In this document: positions 9,615 to 18,141 of the stretch, one piece after another | Layout of the letters: the number at the start of each line of letters is the position of its first letter | How positions within the stretch are numbered: position 1 is the first letter of the stretch | Origin: Paraburkholderia largidicola | Lineage (GTDB): Bacteria; Pseudomonadota; Gammaproteobacteria; Burkholderiales; Burkholderiaceae | Assembly: GCF_013426895.1 (NCBI RefSeq) | Contig: NZ_AP023174.1 | Coordinates: 434,001 to 498,000, forward strand | Direction: 5' to 3' | DNA length: 64,000 bases | Made by a program: the position numbers and the translations under genes | Notes under the pieces: model-generated | What the model saw: only the letters and a program-made list of their open reading frames with translations | Database searches by the model: none | What the model was told of the DNA's origin: nothing

Positions 9615-10049
9615 ATGATTACAATTCAAAAGCTGAGCATGGTTGCTGTCCTGTGGGCGCTGGCGTCGGGTGTCGCACTGGCGGATACGGTGGAATTGAA
9701 GGCCGACCTCGAGCCGTCGAGCGAGGTGCCGCCGCGCGTGAGTCATGGACATGGCGCACTGAGCGCCACCTTCGATACTTCGACCAGAACACTCAAGTGG
9801 ACAGCGACTTACGAGAGCCTGTCGGGTCCCGTGACGATGGCGCACTTCCACGGTCCCGCGCCCGTCGGGCAGAACGCCAAGGTGCAGGTGCCCATCGACA
9901 AGAACGCGTTGGCCAGTCCGATCAAAGGCTCCGCGACGCTCACGGAGCAACAGGTCACGGATCTGATGGGCGGTCAGTGGTACTTCAACGTTCACACCGC
10001 GCAGAATCCGACGGGTGAAATTCGCGGCCAGGTGTTGCCGGCGAATTAA
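9615..10049 (+). CDS. Secreted CHRD-domain protein
   Basis: Small exported protein of 144 aa with a typical Sec signal peptide (cleavage near 'VALA-DTVEL', residue 23). A single CHRD (chordin-type) beta-rich domain fills the rest; hallmarks are 'LKADLEPSSEVPP', 'MAHFHGPAPVGQNA', and the ending 'WYFNVHTAQNPTGEIRGQV'. Bacterial CHRD proteins are periplasmic or secreted and have no settled biochemical role. A GGAGAG box precedes the ATG. The gene stands alone, about 160 bp after the kinase and before a perfect terminator, so it is probably monocistronic. Confidence 0.9.
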   Translation: MITIQKLSMVAVLWALASGVALADTVELKADLEPSSEVPPRVSHGHGALSATFDTSTRTLKWTATYESLSGPVTMAHFHGPAPVGQNAKVQVPIDKNALASPIKGSATLTEQQVTDLMGGQWYFNVHTAQNPTGEIRGQVLPAN

Positions 10050-10071
10050 ACGAAGCACGCAATGCAAGACG

Positions 10072-10111
10072 ATGGCCGGAACCGTCAGCGGCGGTTCCGG
10101 CCATTTTTCTT
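10072..10111 (+). terminator. Rho-independent terminator after CHRD gene
   Basis: A perfect 13-bp stem, 10072-10084 with 10092-10104 (GGCCGGAACC paired with GGTTCCGGCC at its core), 7-nt loop, followed by TTTTTCTTTTC. Confidence 0.92.
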
Positions 10112-10218
10112 TTCAAACGGTGCGTGCTTATCCACCCGGCCAATAGAAGCCGCCTTCGATTGAAGCGCGTCGAAAGCCACGTACCATGGCGATTCAACCC
10201 GCGATGGAGAGTGTCCCG

Positions 10219-11169
10219 ATGAGTTGGCAAAGCGCCCTGGCATGCTGGTTCCTGCGCCGTCAGTTTCATCCGCAGACGCGGCATCCGACGATCAGCGCCG
10301 AACGCGCGCGCCGCATGACGGCGAAGCGCGCGTACACGCCGCGTGTGCCGTCGGGCTGGATGCTGGATGAACGCTATGGCGAGCAAGACTGGCCGCTGCG
10401 CGGCGAGTGGCTGACGCGCGTCGACGGCAGGCACGCGGCGACGATCCTCTATCTGCATGGCGGCGGCTATTACTTCTGCTCGCCGCAGACGCATCGCGCG
10501 GCGACCTTTGGTCTTGCCTCGCGCAGCGGCGCGCGAGTGTTCTCGCTCGATTACCGGCTCGCGCCCGAGCACCCGTTTCCCGCGGCACTCGACGATGCTT
10601 TGGCCGCGTACCGTCGCCTGCTCGAAGACGACACCAGGCCCGAGTCGATCGTAATCGCAGGCGATTCGGCGGGCGGCGGCCTCGCGCTCGCGACGCTCGT
10701 CGCGTTGCGCGATGCAGGCGAGCCGTTGCCGGCGGGCGCAATCCTGTTTTCGCCGTGGACCGATCTCGCGGCGACGGGCGCGTCGCTGCAAACCAATGAC
10801 GGCATCGATCCGATGTTTCATGGCCCTTCCATCGCACGGGCTGCGAGGCTTTATCTCGCCGACACGCCGGCTACGCACCCATACGCATCGCCGCTCTACG
10901 CGGACCTGAAGGGCTTGCCGCCGCTCTTCATGCAGGTGAGCAGCACAGAAGTCCTGCTCGACGATTCGCGCCGCGTCGCGGACAAGGCGCGCACCGCGGG
11001 TGTCGATATCGACTTTGAGATCTGGCGCAAGATGCCACACGTGTGGCAGCTCTGGGCGCCGTTCATTCCCGAAGCGCGCCGTGCGCTCGATCTCGCCGCG
11101 CGCTTCGTCGTGCGGGTCACGAGCGGGCCGCGCGGCGTTCATCCGGCGAGCGAAAGGTCGATCGCCTGA
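10219..11169 (+). CDS. HSL-family alpha/beta hydrolase (esterase)
   Basis: Predicted cytosolic carboxylesterase of the bacterial hormone-sensitive-lipase (GDSAG) family, 316 aa. The oxyanion-hole motif 'LHGGGYYF', the nucleophile elbow 'GDSAGGG', an acid in 'EVLLDDS' and the catalytic His in 'KMPHVWQ' appear in the expected order and spacing. Start 10219 is preferred over an in-frame ATG at 10186 because GGAGAG lies 7 nt before it. The 3' end overlaps the convergent EcsC gene by 31 bp, which may couple their expression through antisense ends. The natural ester substrate cannot be inferred. Confidence 0.88.
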   Translation: MSWQSALACWFLRRQFHPQTRHPTISAERARRMTAKRAYTPRVPSGWMLDERYGEQDWPLRGEWLTRVDGRHAATILYLHGGGYYFCSPQTHRAATFGLASRSGARVFSLDYRLAPEHPFPAALDDALAAYRRLLEDDTRPESIVIAGDSAGGGLALATLVALRDAGEPLPAGAILFSPWTDLAATGASLQTNDGIDPMFHGPSIARAARLYLADTPATHPYASPLYADLKGLPPLFMQVSSTEVLLDDSRRVADKARTAGVDIDFEIWRKMPHVWQLWAPFIPEARRALDLAARFVVRVTSGPRGVHPASERSIA

Positions 11170-11981
11170 TACGCGGCCTGCACGGCGTCCGTGCCGTACT
11201 GGCGTTCGAGCCGGCGCACGGTGAAGTGGCCGTGCGCGACCTGCTGGAAGTGGTCGATGAACACGGTGTTGACCATCGCGCCGAGCACCGCGCCGATCGC
11301 CGGAATCGACTTCGCGGCAATCTGCTCGCTCACCTGCACCGAGAAACGCGCCGCGATCGTGTTCAACAGCCGCAACAGCGCCGCCGAGCCATGCGTAGTA
11401 AAACCCTTCGTCGCAATCTCCGACGACGCTTTCGACACCGCCTGGGCCAACGCGCCGCGCATGATGAAGTAGCCGTAGTCGGCGTCATCGTCGGCTTTCG
11501 ACGTGCCGCCCATTCCTAGCACCGTCAGACATTGCAGTTGCGTATCGACGGAAGTCAGATCCTCGCCCTCGCTGCGCGCGATGTCGCAGATCGAGCGGAA
11601 CATCAGGGTGGTCGTGACGGGCAACTCGACGGGCAGCGCAAACAGCCCGAATGCGCCGCCCGCTGCGCCCGTCGTCGCCACCGCGAACTTGTGCAGCAGG
11701 TTGCTCGGCCGGTCGCTGACGCCGAGCGGCGCGCCACCCATCGGACGCCCGAGCGTGCGCAGCGCGATCTGCAGGCATTTGCGCAGCGCAAGTTGCGTCG
11801 CGTCGTTGACCTTGTCGCTGGCAATCGCCGGCATGCGCGACATCAGCTTTTCCATCGGCGAGCCGACGATGCTGGCGAGCTTCATCGTCAGCGCCGGGCT
11901 TTCGAGCTCGTGTTTGGCGCGGCGCAGGGCGGTGAGATCGTCGGCGGAAAGCGGCGCGGCGGCGAGCATAGTGGGTTCCAT
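11139..11981 (-). CDS. EcsC-family protein
   Basis: 280-aa member of the EcsC family, named after a Bacillus protein next to the EcsAB ABC transporter; its biochemical function is unsettled. The sequence shows a charged N-terminal helix region, a central hydrophobic Gly/Ala-rich stretch around 'TTGAAGGAFGLFALPVELP' (about residues 105-125) that could insert in a membrane, and 'DIARSEGEDL' just after it, which is typical of the family. A GGGAG box sits 4 nt before the ATG at 11981. It overlaps the esterase tail-to-tail and is divergent from the DHA2 exporter 140 bp away. Confidence 0.85.
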   Translation of the reverse strand: MEPTMLAAAPLSADDLTALRRAKHELESPALTMKLASIVGSPMEKLMSRMPAIASDKVNDATQLALRKCLQIALRTLGRPMGGAPLGVSDRPSNLLHKFAVATTGAAGGAFGLFALPVELPVTTTLMFRSICDIARSEGEDLTSVDTQLQCLTVLGMGGTSKADDDADYGYFIMRGALAQAVSKASSEIATKGFTTHGSAALLRLLNTIAARFSVQVSEQIAAKSIPAIGAVLGAMVNTVFIDHFQQVAHGHFTVRRLERQYGTDAVQAAYQAIDLSLAG

Positions 11982-12092
11982 GAATCTCCCTGAATCTCGG
12001 AATTTTTAGAAGCGTCGGATCAGACGACAGCGATGAAGGTCGCAATCGACGCACCCGGATTAGAGCCATTCAGCATGGTATGATTCCTTATC

Positions 12093-12106
12093 GTTGACTC
12101 GTCAAC
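12093..12106. promoter_or_regulatory. Candidate MarR operator
   Basis: GTTGACtcGTCAAC is a 6-bp inverted repeat with a 2-bp centre. It ends 16 bp before the exporter start codon, where it would overlap promoter or initiation sequences. A MarR regulator is encoded downstream of the exporter, and MarR dimers bind short palindromes of this kind. Autoregulation is inferred. Confidence 0.5.
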
Positions 12107-12122
12107 TGTTGTTCGATCAAAA

Positions 12123-13718
12123 ATGGCCGTGCACACCGCCGCCCACCATTCGAGTGGGCAAGTTTTACCGTTCCGGGAGTCGCTGCTGGCGATGCTCGGC
12201 GTCTCATTCGTCTCGATGCTCGTCGCGCTCGACCAGACCGTGGTCGGCACCGCGCTGCCGACGATCGTCGCGGATCTCAAAGGCTTCGAACTGTACGCGT
12301 GGGTCGCGACGTCGTATCTGCTGACGTCGGTGATCACCGTGCCGATTTTCGGGCGCCTCGGCGACTACTACGGGCGCAAGCCGTTCGTGATCGCATCGAT
12401 CATCGTGTTCACGGGCGCATCCGTGCTGTGCGGCGCGGCCAACAACATGCTGTTTCTGGTGATTGCGCGCGGGTTACAGGGCATCGGCGGCGGCATGCTG
12501 GTCGGCACCGCGTTCGCCTGTATCCCCGATCTCTTTCCCGACTCCGTGGTCCGGCTGCGCTGGCAGGTGCTGATGAGCTCGGCGTTCGGCATCGCGAATG
12601 CCATCGGTCCGTCGCTCGGCGGCTTTCTCACGCAGTACTACGGCTGGCGCTCGGTGTTCTACGTGAATCTGCCCGTCGGCCTGCTGTCGCTGTTTTTCGT
12701 CTGGCGTTATCTGCCGCATCTGCGGCATGTCGTCCACGAAGGCAAGATGCGGCTCGACTGGCCAGGCGCGTTGCTGATCGCGATGTCGCTCGGCAGCTTG
12801 CAGATGTTCGTCGAGTTGCTGCCGAAGCACGGTGTGACGGCTTCGGCGCTTGCGTTGCTGGTCGTGAGCGTCGCGTGCGCGATTGCGCTGTGGAAATGGG
12901 AAAAGCGCTTCCCGCAAGCGATTCTTCCCATCGATATGTTCCGCAACAAGAGTCTGTCCGCGCTGTTCGTGCTGGCCGTGCTCGGCGGTTTCGCGATGTT
13001 CTCGCTGCTGTTCTATGCGCCGCTGCTGTTCCAGGGCGGCTTCGGCATGACGCCGAACGAGGCTGGCCTCGTGATTACGCCGCTCGTCGTGTTCATCACG
13101 ATTGGCAGTATTGCGAATGGGCGCATCGTGTCGCGCGTGCCGAATCCGAATGTGATGCTGTTCATCGGCTTTGCGCTGTTCGCGGCGGCGTCGCTCGGCG
13201 TGGTGATCGCGACGCGCTCGATGCCTCACTGGCTGCTGATGCTGTTCATGACCTTCGGCGGGCTCGGCCTCGGCTTCGTGCTGCCGAATCTCACCGTGTT
13301 CGCGCAGCAGACGGCAGGCCGCGAGCATCTCGGTATCGCGACGGCGTTGTTGCAGTCGCTGCGGATGATAGGCGGGATGATCGGCACCGCGCTGACGGGC
13401 ACGCTCGTCACGCATATGTATGCGAGCGGCGTGCGTAGCGCGCTCGATGGCGATCAGGCGAGCCAATGGTTCGCCGATCTCGGCGATCCGCAAATCCTCG
13501 TGAACCGCGACGCGCAGCACACGCTTTTGAGCGAACTCGCGAAGGCAGGGCACAATGGCGCCGTGCTGCTGGAGTCGGCGCGCGAGTCGCTGGTGGGCGC
13601 GATCCATATCGGCCTGATGCTCGGCGCGCTGGTGTCGCTGTTCGCGATCTGGCAGAGCCGGCGCGTGCCGCCCGTCAAGCTGCGCAAGCAGATCGAGCCG
13701 GTCATCCACGCGGATTGA
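12123..13718 (+). CDS. DHA2-family (EmrB/QacA) MFS drug exporter
   Basis: 531-aa inner-membrane proton-coupled exporter with 14 predicted TM segments. The first helix carries 'LDQTVVGTALPTI' (DHA2 motif D1), loop 2-3 has 'GRLGDYYGRKP' (motif A), and helix 5 has 'GPSLGGFL' (motif C, antiporter signature). The 14-TM length matches EmrB/QacA rather than 12-TM Bcr types. No membrane-fusion partner such as EmrA is adjacent. The ATG at 12123 has no clear Shine-Dalgarno, and a palindromic operator lies just upstream. The MarR gene follows after 35 bp in the same direction, a standard efflux-plus-regulator pair. The substrate is unknown. Confidence 0.9.
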   Translation: MAVHTAAHHSSGQVLPFRESLLAMLGVSFVSMLVALDQTVVGTALPTIVADLKGFELYAWVATSYLLTSVITVPIFGRLGDYYGRKPFVIASIIVFTGASVLCGAANNMLFLVIARGLQGIGGGMLVGTAFACIPDLFPDSVVRLRWQVLMSSAFGIANAIGPSLGGFLTQYYGWRSVFYVNLPVGLLSLFFVWRYLPHLRHVVHEGKMRLDWPGALLIAMSLGSLQMFVELLPKHGVTASALALLVVSVACAIALWKWEKRFPQAILPIDMFRNKSLSALFVLAVLGGFAMFSLLFYAPLLFQGGFGMTPNEAGLVITPLVVFITIGSIANGRIVSRVPNPNVMLFIGFALFAAASLGVVIATRSMPHWLLMLFMTFGGLGLGFVLPNLTVFAQQTAGREHLGIATALLQSLRMIGGMIGTALTGTLVTHMYASGVRSALDGDQASQWFADLGDPQILVNRDAQHTLLSELAKAGHNGAVLLESARESLVGAIHIGLMLGALVSLFAIWQSRRVPPVKLRKQIEPVIHAD

Positions 13719-13753
13719 CGGGAATGTCAGCGCTTTTGAATCGAAGATAGATC

Positions 13754-14230
13754 ATGGAAGAACAGGACCGCGTCGCTATCCTGCATCAGTTTGGACGTAC
13801 ATACCGCGCATTCATGTCGGCGTTCGAAGGACGCGTCGGGCATCCGATGCCGCGCTGGCGCATTCTGCTTGCGTTGTACGAGCAGGCGGGCGAATCGTCG
13901 CAGAAGAAACTGGTCGAACGCTTGCGCATCGATCCGGGCGCGCTGACGCGACAGCTGAAGTCGCTCGAGGCGATGGGCTGGATTTCGCGCAGCATGGATG
14001 AGCGCGACAATCGCATCACGAATGTGAAGCTCACGGCGGAAGGCCACGCCGCGATCGAAGCGAGCCTGCCGAACCGCAATGCGTTCCTGCACGATACGAT
14101 GGCCGCCTTGCCCGACGATGTGCTGGCTGGCCTGTCGAGCGCGCTGACGATGCTCGAGGCCCGCATCGGCGAAGTGGCTGCAACTTCGTCGTCCGCAACG
14201 GGCGAAGAGGCCGCTCAAGCCGGGCGATAA
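13754..14230 (+). CDS. MarR-family transcriptional regulator
   Basis: 158-aa winged-helix regulator. The DNA-binding core runs from 'MPRWRILLALYEQ' through the recognition helix 'IDPGALTRQLKSLEAMGWI' to the wing 'RSMDERDNRITNVKLTAEG', which carries the family DERDxR pattern. The N- and C-terminal helices would form the dimer interface. It is encoded directly after the DHA2 exporter, so it most likely represses that operon through the palindrome at 12093-12106 and releases it on binding an exported phenolic or drug; this is inferred. A strong terminator ends the unit. Confidence 0.9.
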   Translation: MEEQDRVAILHQFGRTYRAFMSAFEGRVGHPMPRWRILLALYEQAGESSQKKLVERLRIDPGALTRQLKSLEAMGWISRSMDERDNRITNVKLTAEGHAAIEASLPNRNAFLHDTMAALPDDVLAGLSSALTMLEARIGEVAATSSSATGEEAAQAGR

Positions 14231-14236
14231 GCCGAT

Positions 14237-14275
14237 AAAAAAACGGCGCTGTGTCGCGAGACGCAGCGCCGTTTC
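14237..14275. terminator. Bidirectional terminator between marR and D-amino-acid deaminase
   Basis: A long stem AAACGGCGCTG / CAGCGCCGTTT (14241-14251 with 14263-14273) is extended inward by GTC/GAC around a GCGA loop. A-runs on the left and TTT on the right let it serve both converging genes. Confidence 0.85.
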
Positions 14276-14288
14276 GATCGAAGAAGAA

Positions 14289-15566
14289 TCAGAAAAACGT
14301 TTCGATCACTTCCGTCACGCGATACGACGGATCGACCACCAGCACCTGACGCCACTTGTCGAACGTCAGGCACGGATGCGAGATGTCGAACGCGATCATG
14401 TCGCCGACTTTCAGATCGGCGCCTGCGGGAATCCGCAGATAGGCGTGCTGATCCATCAAGCCGAAAATTTCCCAGCCTTCGTCGGCCGCGACGTCGCGCG
14501 GCGCCTGCGTGCCCGGACGATAGTGCTTCGCGGGTTCAGGGTAGCCAGCGTCGAATGCCGAGTCACGCTTGCCCAGGCCGATGATCGCGCGATCAGGCTC
14601 CGGAATGGACTGCACGTACGCCCACAGATGCAGCGCGGGCAACAGCCCTTCGCCCATGCGCTTTGCGACGGGATTGCGCTTGAAAATATCCGTTTGCGCC
14701 TTGCGATAGATGCCGACATCGTGCGTCAGGTAGCAGCCAGGGCGCAGCACGATCTCGATGCGGTCTTTGCGCGACGCCTTCGAGAACTCTTCCGCGACCA
14801 CGTCGTACCATGCCGATCCCGCGCCCGACAGCACGGCCGGCGTGCGCGCGAAGCGGCCCTTGTCCGACAGTTCGAGCGTGAGCTTCACGGCGCTGCGCAG
14901 AAAGTCGCGCACTTCCTGTTCTTCCTTCAGCACGCCTTCATACAGTTCGATGCCCGCGAGCTTCAACGAATCCGGGTAACGCGCGATCGCATCGAGCACG
15001 GCATGGGTTTGTGCGTCATCGCGCACACCTGTACGGCCGCCCGGCACGCCGAGTTCGACCAGTACCTGCAACTGCTTCTTCACCGAGCCGAAGAACTTGC
15101 CGAGCTGATCGACGCCTTCGACGGAATCGACGAGACAGAAGAACTCGAAGTCCGGATCGCTGAGCAACTCCGCGATCATCAGCATGTTGCGCTTGCCGAC
15201 CAGCTGGTTCGCCATCAACACGCGCGATACGCCGCCGTGATACGCGGCGCGCACCTGATGTGCCGTCGCCAACGTGATGCCCCACGCGCCCGTTTCGATC
15301 TGGCGGCGGAACAGTTGCGGCGCCATCGTGGTCTTGCCGTGCGGCGCGAGCTTCACGCCGTACTCGGCGACGAATGCCTGCATCCATTTCAGGTTGTGCT
15401 CGATGCGGTCCGCGTACAGGACGGCGGCGGGCAGACTCACGTCCTCGTCGAGCAGATTCCATTCGAGACGCGTTGCATCCGTCAGTTGGATGCTCGTCCC
15501 CGGCACGTTGCCCAAGCCCTTGCTATAAGGGTCGATCGTGGCTCCCTGATAGTTTGTAACTTTCAT
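14289..15566 (-). CDS. PLP-dependent D-amino-acid deaminase (fold type III, DSD1-like)
   Basis: 425-aa cytosolic PLP enzyme of the alanine-racemase-fold D-threonine aldolase/D-serine dehydratase family. The Schiff-base lysine is K78 in 'KLAPHGKTTM', and the C-terminal 'SHPCLTFDKW' supplies the His-x-Cys metal pair (H397, C399) seen in zinc-dependent D-serine dehydratases. The start at 15566 (MKVTNY) is chosen over the ATG 15 bp upstream because AGGA lies at proper distance. It would convert free D-amino acids to 2-oxo acids plus ammonia. The neighbouring deacylase releases D-amino acids, and RidA removes the reactive enamine/imine intermediate, so the cluster forms a logical pathway. Divergent from the RpiR regulator. 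Confidence 0.88.
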   Translation of the reverse strand: MKVTNYQGATIDPYSKGLGNVPGTSIQLTDATRLEWNLLDEDVSLPAAVLYADRIEHNLKWMQAFVAEYGVKLAPHGKTTMAPQLFRRQIETGAWGITLATAHQVRAAYHGGVSRVLMANQLVGKRNMLMIAELLSDPDFEFFCLVDSVEGVDQLGKFFGSVKKQLQVLVELGVPGGRTGVRDDAQTHAVLDAIARYPDSLKLAGIELYEGVLKEEQEVRDFLRSAVKLTLELSDKGRFARTPAVLSGAGSAWYDVVAEEFSKASRKDRIEIVLRPGCYLTHDVGIYRKAQTDIFKRNPVAKRMGEGLLPALHLWAYVQSIPEPDRAIIGLGKRDSAFDAGYPEPAKHYRPGTQAPRDVAADEGWEIFGLMDQHAYLRIPAGADLKVGDMIAFDISHPCLTFDKWRQVLVVDPSYRVTEVIETFF

Positions 15567-15607
15567 GTCATCCTGCTCCATCGGCCAGTTAAATCGAATC
15601 GAAGTTG

Positions 15608-15629
15608 ACTTTCGTATGTTACCGAAAGT
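15608..15629. promoter_or_regulatory. Inverted-repeat operator in divergent promoter
   Basis: ACTTTCG-N8-CGAAAGT is a perfect 7-bp inverted repeat between the divergent D-amino-acid deaminase and RpiR genes, 42 bp from the deaminase start. Half-site spacing of 15 bp centre to centre fits a dimeric HTH protein. The adjacent RpiR regulator is the obvious ligand. Confidence 0.55.
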
Positions 15630-15684
15630 ACGATGTTTGATGAAATGTTATTTAGTACCACGCGTGCGGCGAGCAATGTTACCG
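15616..15684 (+). repeat. Three direct ATGTTA(CCG) repeats in the rpiR promoter region
   Basis: ATGTTACCG occurs at 15616-15624 and again at 15676-15684, with ATGTTATTT at 15645-15653 between them. The 29- and 31-bp spacings are close to three helical turns, so the sites lie on one DNA face. The first copy lies in the 8-bp spacer of the inverted repeat and runs 2 bp into its right arm. The pattern supports placing the rpiR start downstream, at 15708. Confidence 0.4.
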
Positions 15685-15707
15685 GCGGCGCGTGGCGCTT
15701 GCGAGCC

Positions 15708-16598
15708 ATGAACTCCACCGCCGAACCCGTTGCTTTCGACATTGTCGCCCGCATTGCAGAATGCGCGCCTGAATTGCGCTCGGCCGAGCGCAAGGTCGCG
15801 GCGTTGATTCTCGACGATCTGACGGGCGCGTCGCGCGCGAGCATCGGCGCGTTGGCCGAGCGGGCGCAAGTGAGCGTTGCGACGGTGACGCGCTTCGCAA
15901 AGGCGGTCGGCTGTCGCGACGTGCGCGAACTCAAGCTGCGGCTCGCGCAGGCGGCCGCCGTCGGTCAGCGGTTCCTGCAGCCTGGCGCACAGGCAGACAC
16001 GCCTGAGCCATTGGCGACGCGTGTGTTCGACGAGTTGCAGACGGCGCTCACGCACAACCATCAGTTGCTGTGTCAGGCGCCTGTCGCGCAGGCCGCGGCG
16101 GCGCTGCGCGAAGCCCGCATGATCTACGTGTTCGGCATGGGCGGCGGTTCGACGGCGCTGGCTGACGAAATGCGCTTTCGGCTCGTGCGACTGGGGCGGC
16201 CGGTTGCGACGTATCAGGACGGTTTGCTGCAGCGCATGGTTGCCTCGACGGTCTCGCGCGATACCGTGGTAATCGCGCTCTCCACGACCGGGCGCGTGCC
16301 GGAGATGGTCGACAGCTGCAAGATCGCGCGCAGCTATGGCGCGACGCTCATCACGGTGACGGCGCCCGCGTCGCCGCTCGCGAAGATGGCTGACTGGGTG
16401 ATTCCCATCGTCGCGTTCGAAACCGACTTCATCTACAAGCCGTCGTCGTCGCGCTACGCGATGATGATGGCGCTCGACGTGCTCGTCACCGAACTGGCCG
16501 TGAGCCTCGGCGACGAGAGCCGCGAACTGCTGCGCCGCATGAAGCATGCGCTCGATGCGCATCGCGGCGGCGGCGACCGACAACCGCTAGGAGATTGA
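15708..16598 (+). CDS. RpiR-family transcriptional regulator (HTH + SIS)
   Basis: 296-aa regulator with an N-terminal HTH_6 domain ('LRSAERKVAALILDD' through 'AQVSVATVTRFAKAVGC') and a C-terminal SIS sugar/phospho-ligand domain ('IYVFGMGGGSTALADEMRFRL', 'VVIALSTTGRVPEMV'). Start 15708 is preferred. An earlier in-frame ATG at 15633 would put the promoter repeats inside the gene and add an unrelated tail. No good Shine-Dalgarno is visible. It is divergent from the deaminase and 3 bp from the deacylase gene, so it likely controls both directions. The effector is unknown; SIS domains usually bind phosphosugars, which is not an obvious match for D-amino-acid metabolism. Confidence 0.87.
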   Translation: MNSTAEPVAFDIVARIAECAPELRSAERKVAALILDDLTGASRASIGALAERAQVSVATVTRFAKAVGCRDVRELKLRLAQAAAVGQRFLQPGAQADTPEPLATRVFDELQTALTHNHQLLCQAPVAQAAAALREARMIYVFGMGGGSTALADEMRFRLVRLGRPVATYQDGLLQRMVASTVSRDTVVIALSTTGRVPEMVDSCKIARSYGATLITVTAPASPLAKMADWVIPIVAFETDFIYKPSSSRYAMMMALDVLVTELAVSLGDESRELLRRMKHALDAHRGGGDRQPLGD

Positions 16599-16601
16599 TC
16601 C

Positions 16602-18089
16602 ATGCATTCGCACCCCGAAGCCGCCGATACGCTGATCGTCGGCGCGCAACTGTACGACGGCACGGGCGCGCCGCCTGCCGAACGCGACGTCGCGTTGCGC
16701 AATGGCAAGATCGCCGCCATCGGCAATCTGTCGAACTGGCTGGCCGAAGAGGTGATCGAGGCGAACGGCCGCGCGCTTGCCCCGGGCTTCATCGACGTGC
16801 ACACGCACGACGACACGCACGTGATCCGTTCTCCGCAAATGCTGCCGAAGATCACGCAGGGCGTGACGACGGTGATCGTCGGCAATTGCGGGATCAGCGC
16901 GTCGCCTGTGTCGCTCAAGGGCGATCCGCCCGACCCGATGAATCTGCTCGGCGCGCGCGATGCGTTCCAGTATCCGACGTTCGCCGCGTATGTCGATGCC
17001 GTGAATCAAGCGAAGCCTTCCGTGAATGTCGGCGCGCTGATTGGGCATACGGCGCTGCGCAACAACCATATGGACCGGCTCGACCGCGCGGCGACGCGCG
17101 AGGAAATCGACGGGATGCGCGCGCAGCTCGAAGAGGCGCTTGCTAACGGCGCGTTGGGTTTGAGTTCAGGGCTCGCGTATAGCTCCGCCTTCGCCGCGCC
17201 GACGGAAGAAGTGATGGCGCTCGCTGAGCCGCTCGCGGTGGCGGGTGCGTTGTACACGACGCACATGCGCACCGAGTTCGATGCGATTCTCGATGCGATG
17301 GACGAGGCGTACCGCATCGGCAAGCACGCGCGCGTGCCCGTCATCATCTCGCACCTGAAATGCGCGGGGCCGTCGAACTGGGGGCGCAGTGCGGAAGTGC
17401 TCGCGTCGCTGGAAGGCGCGCGGCAGTTTCATCCTGTCGGCTGCGACTGTTATCCGTACAACCGCAGTTCGTCGACGCTCGATCTGAAGCAGGTGACGGG
17501 CGATATCGACATCACGGTCACGTGGTCGACGCCGCATCCTGAGATGGCGGGGAAGCTGATCAAGGACATCGCCGCCGAGTGGGGTATCACGCAGCAGGAA
17601 GCGGGCAAGCGCCTGCAACCGGCGGGCGTCGTGTATCACAACATGTCCGAGGACGATGTGCGGCGCATTCTGTCGCATCCCGCGACGATGGTCGGCTCCG
17701 ACGGCCTGCCGAACGATCCGCTGCCTCATCCGCGTTTGTGGGGCGCGTTTCCGCGCGTGCTGGGCCACTATGCGCGCGACCAGCAGCTGATTCCGCTGGA
17801 AGAAGCGATTCGCAAGATGACGAGCTTGTCGGCGCGGCGCTTCGGGTTGAAGGAGCGGGGCGAAGTGCATATCGGCTATCACGCCGATCTCGTGCTGTTC
17901 GACCCGGCGCGCGTGCGTGATGCGGCGACGTTTGAGAAGCCGCAGCAGGCGGCGGATGGTATCGACGCGGTGTGGGTGAATGGCGTGTTGTCGTATCTCG
18001 ATGGCAAGCCGACGGGCGAGCGCGCGGGCAAGTTTGTGGCGCGTGGAGCGACGGCGGCGTCGCGGGCCGAACTCACGCAGGCATTTTGA
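16602..18089 (+). CDS. N-acyl-D-amino-acid deacylase (D-aminoacylase)
   Basis: 495-aa zinc amidohydrolase that hydrolyses N-acyl-D-amino acids to D-amino acid and carboxylate. Metal-binding residues fall exactly where expected for D-aminoacylases: H67 and H69 in 'IDVHTHDD', C96 in 'VGNCGIS', later histidines in 'YTTHMRTE' and 'IISHLK', and the catalytic Asp in 'VGSDGLPND'. A beta-sandwich formed by both termini closes with 'YHADLVLFDPARV'. The start follows the regulator stop by 3 bp with GGAG just before it, so the two are co-transcribed. Likely cytosolic, since no signal peptide is seen. Confidence 0.92.
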   Translation: MHSHPEAADTLIVGAQLYDGTGAPPAERDVALRNGKIAAIGNLSNWLAEEVIEANGRALAPGFIDVHTHDDTHVIRSPQMLPKITQGVTTVIVGNCGISASPVSLKGDPPDPMNLLGARDAFQYPTFAAYVDAVNQAKPSVNVGALIGHTALRNNHMDRLDRAATREEIDGMRAQLEEALANGALGLSSGLAYSSAFAAPTEEVMALAEPLAVAGALYTTHMRTEFDAILDAMDEAYRIGKHARVPVIISHLKCAGPSNWGRSAEVLASLEGARQFHPVGCDCYPYNRSSSTLDLKQVTGDIDITVTWSTPHPEMAGKLIKDIAAEWGITQQEAGKRLQPAGVVYHNMSEDDVRRILSHPATMVGSDGLPNDPLPHPRLWGAFPRVLGHYARDQQLIPLEEAIRKMTSLSARRFGLKERGEVHIGYHADLVLFDPARVRDAATFEKPQQAADGIDAVWVNGVLSYLDGKPTGERAGKFVARGATAASRAELTQAF

Positions 18090-18141
18090 ATTTTTGCGTT
18101 CGCATTGGGTGCGGACGCGCTTACGTTACAGGAGTTGAACG

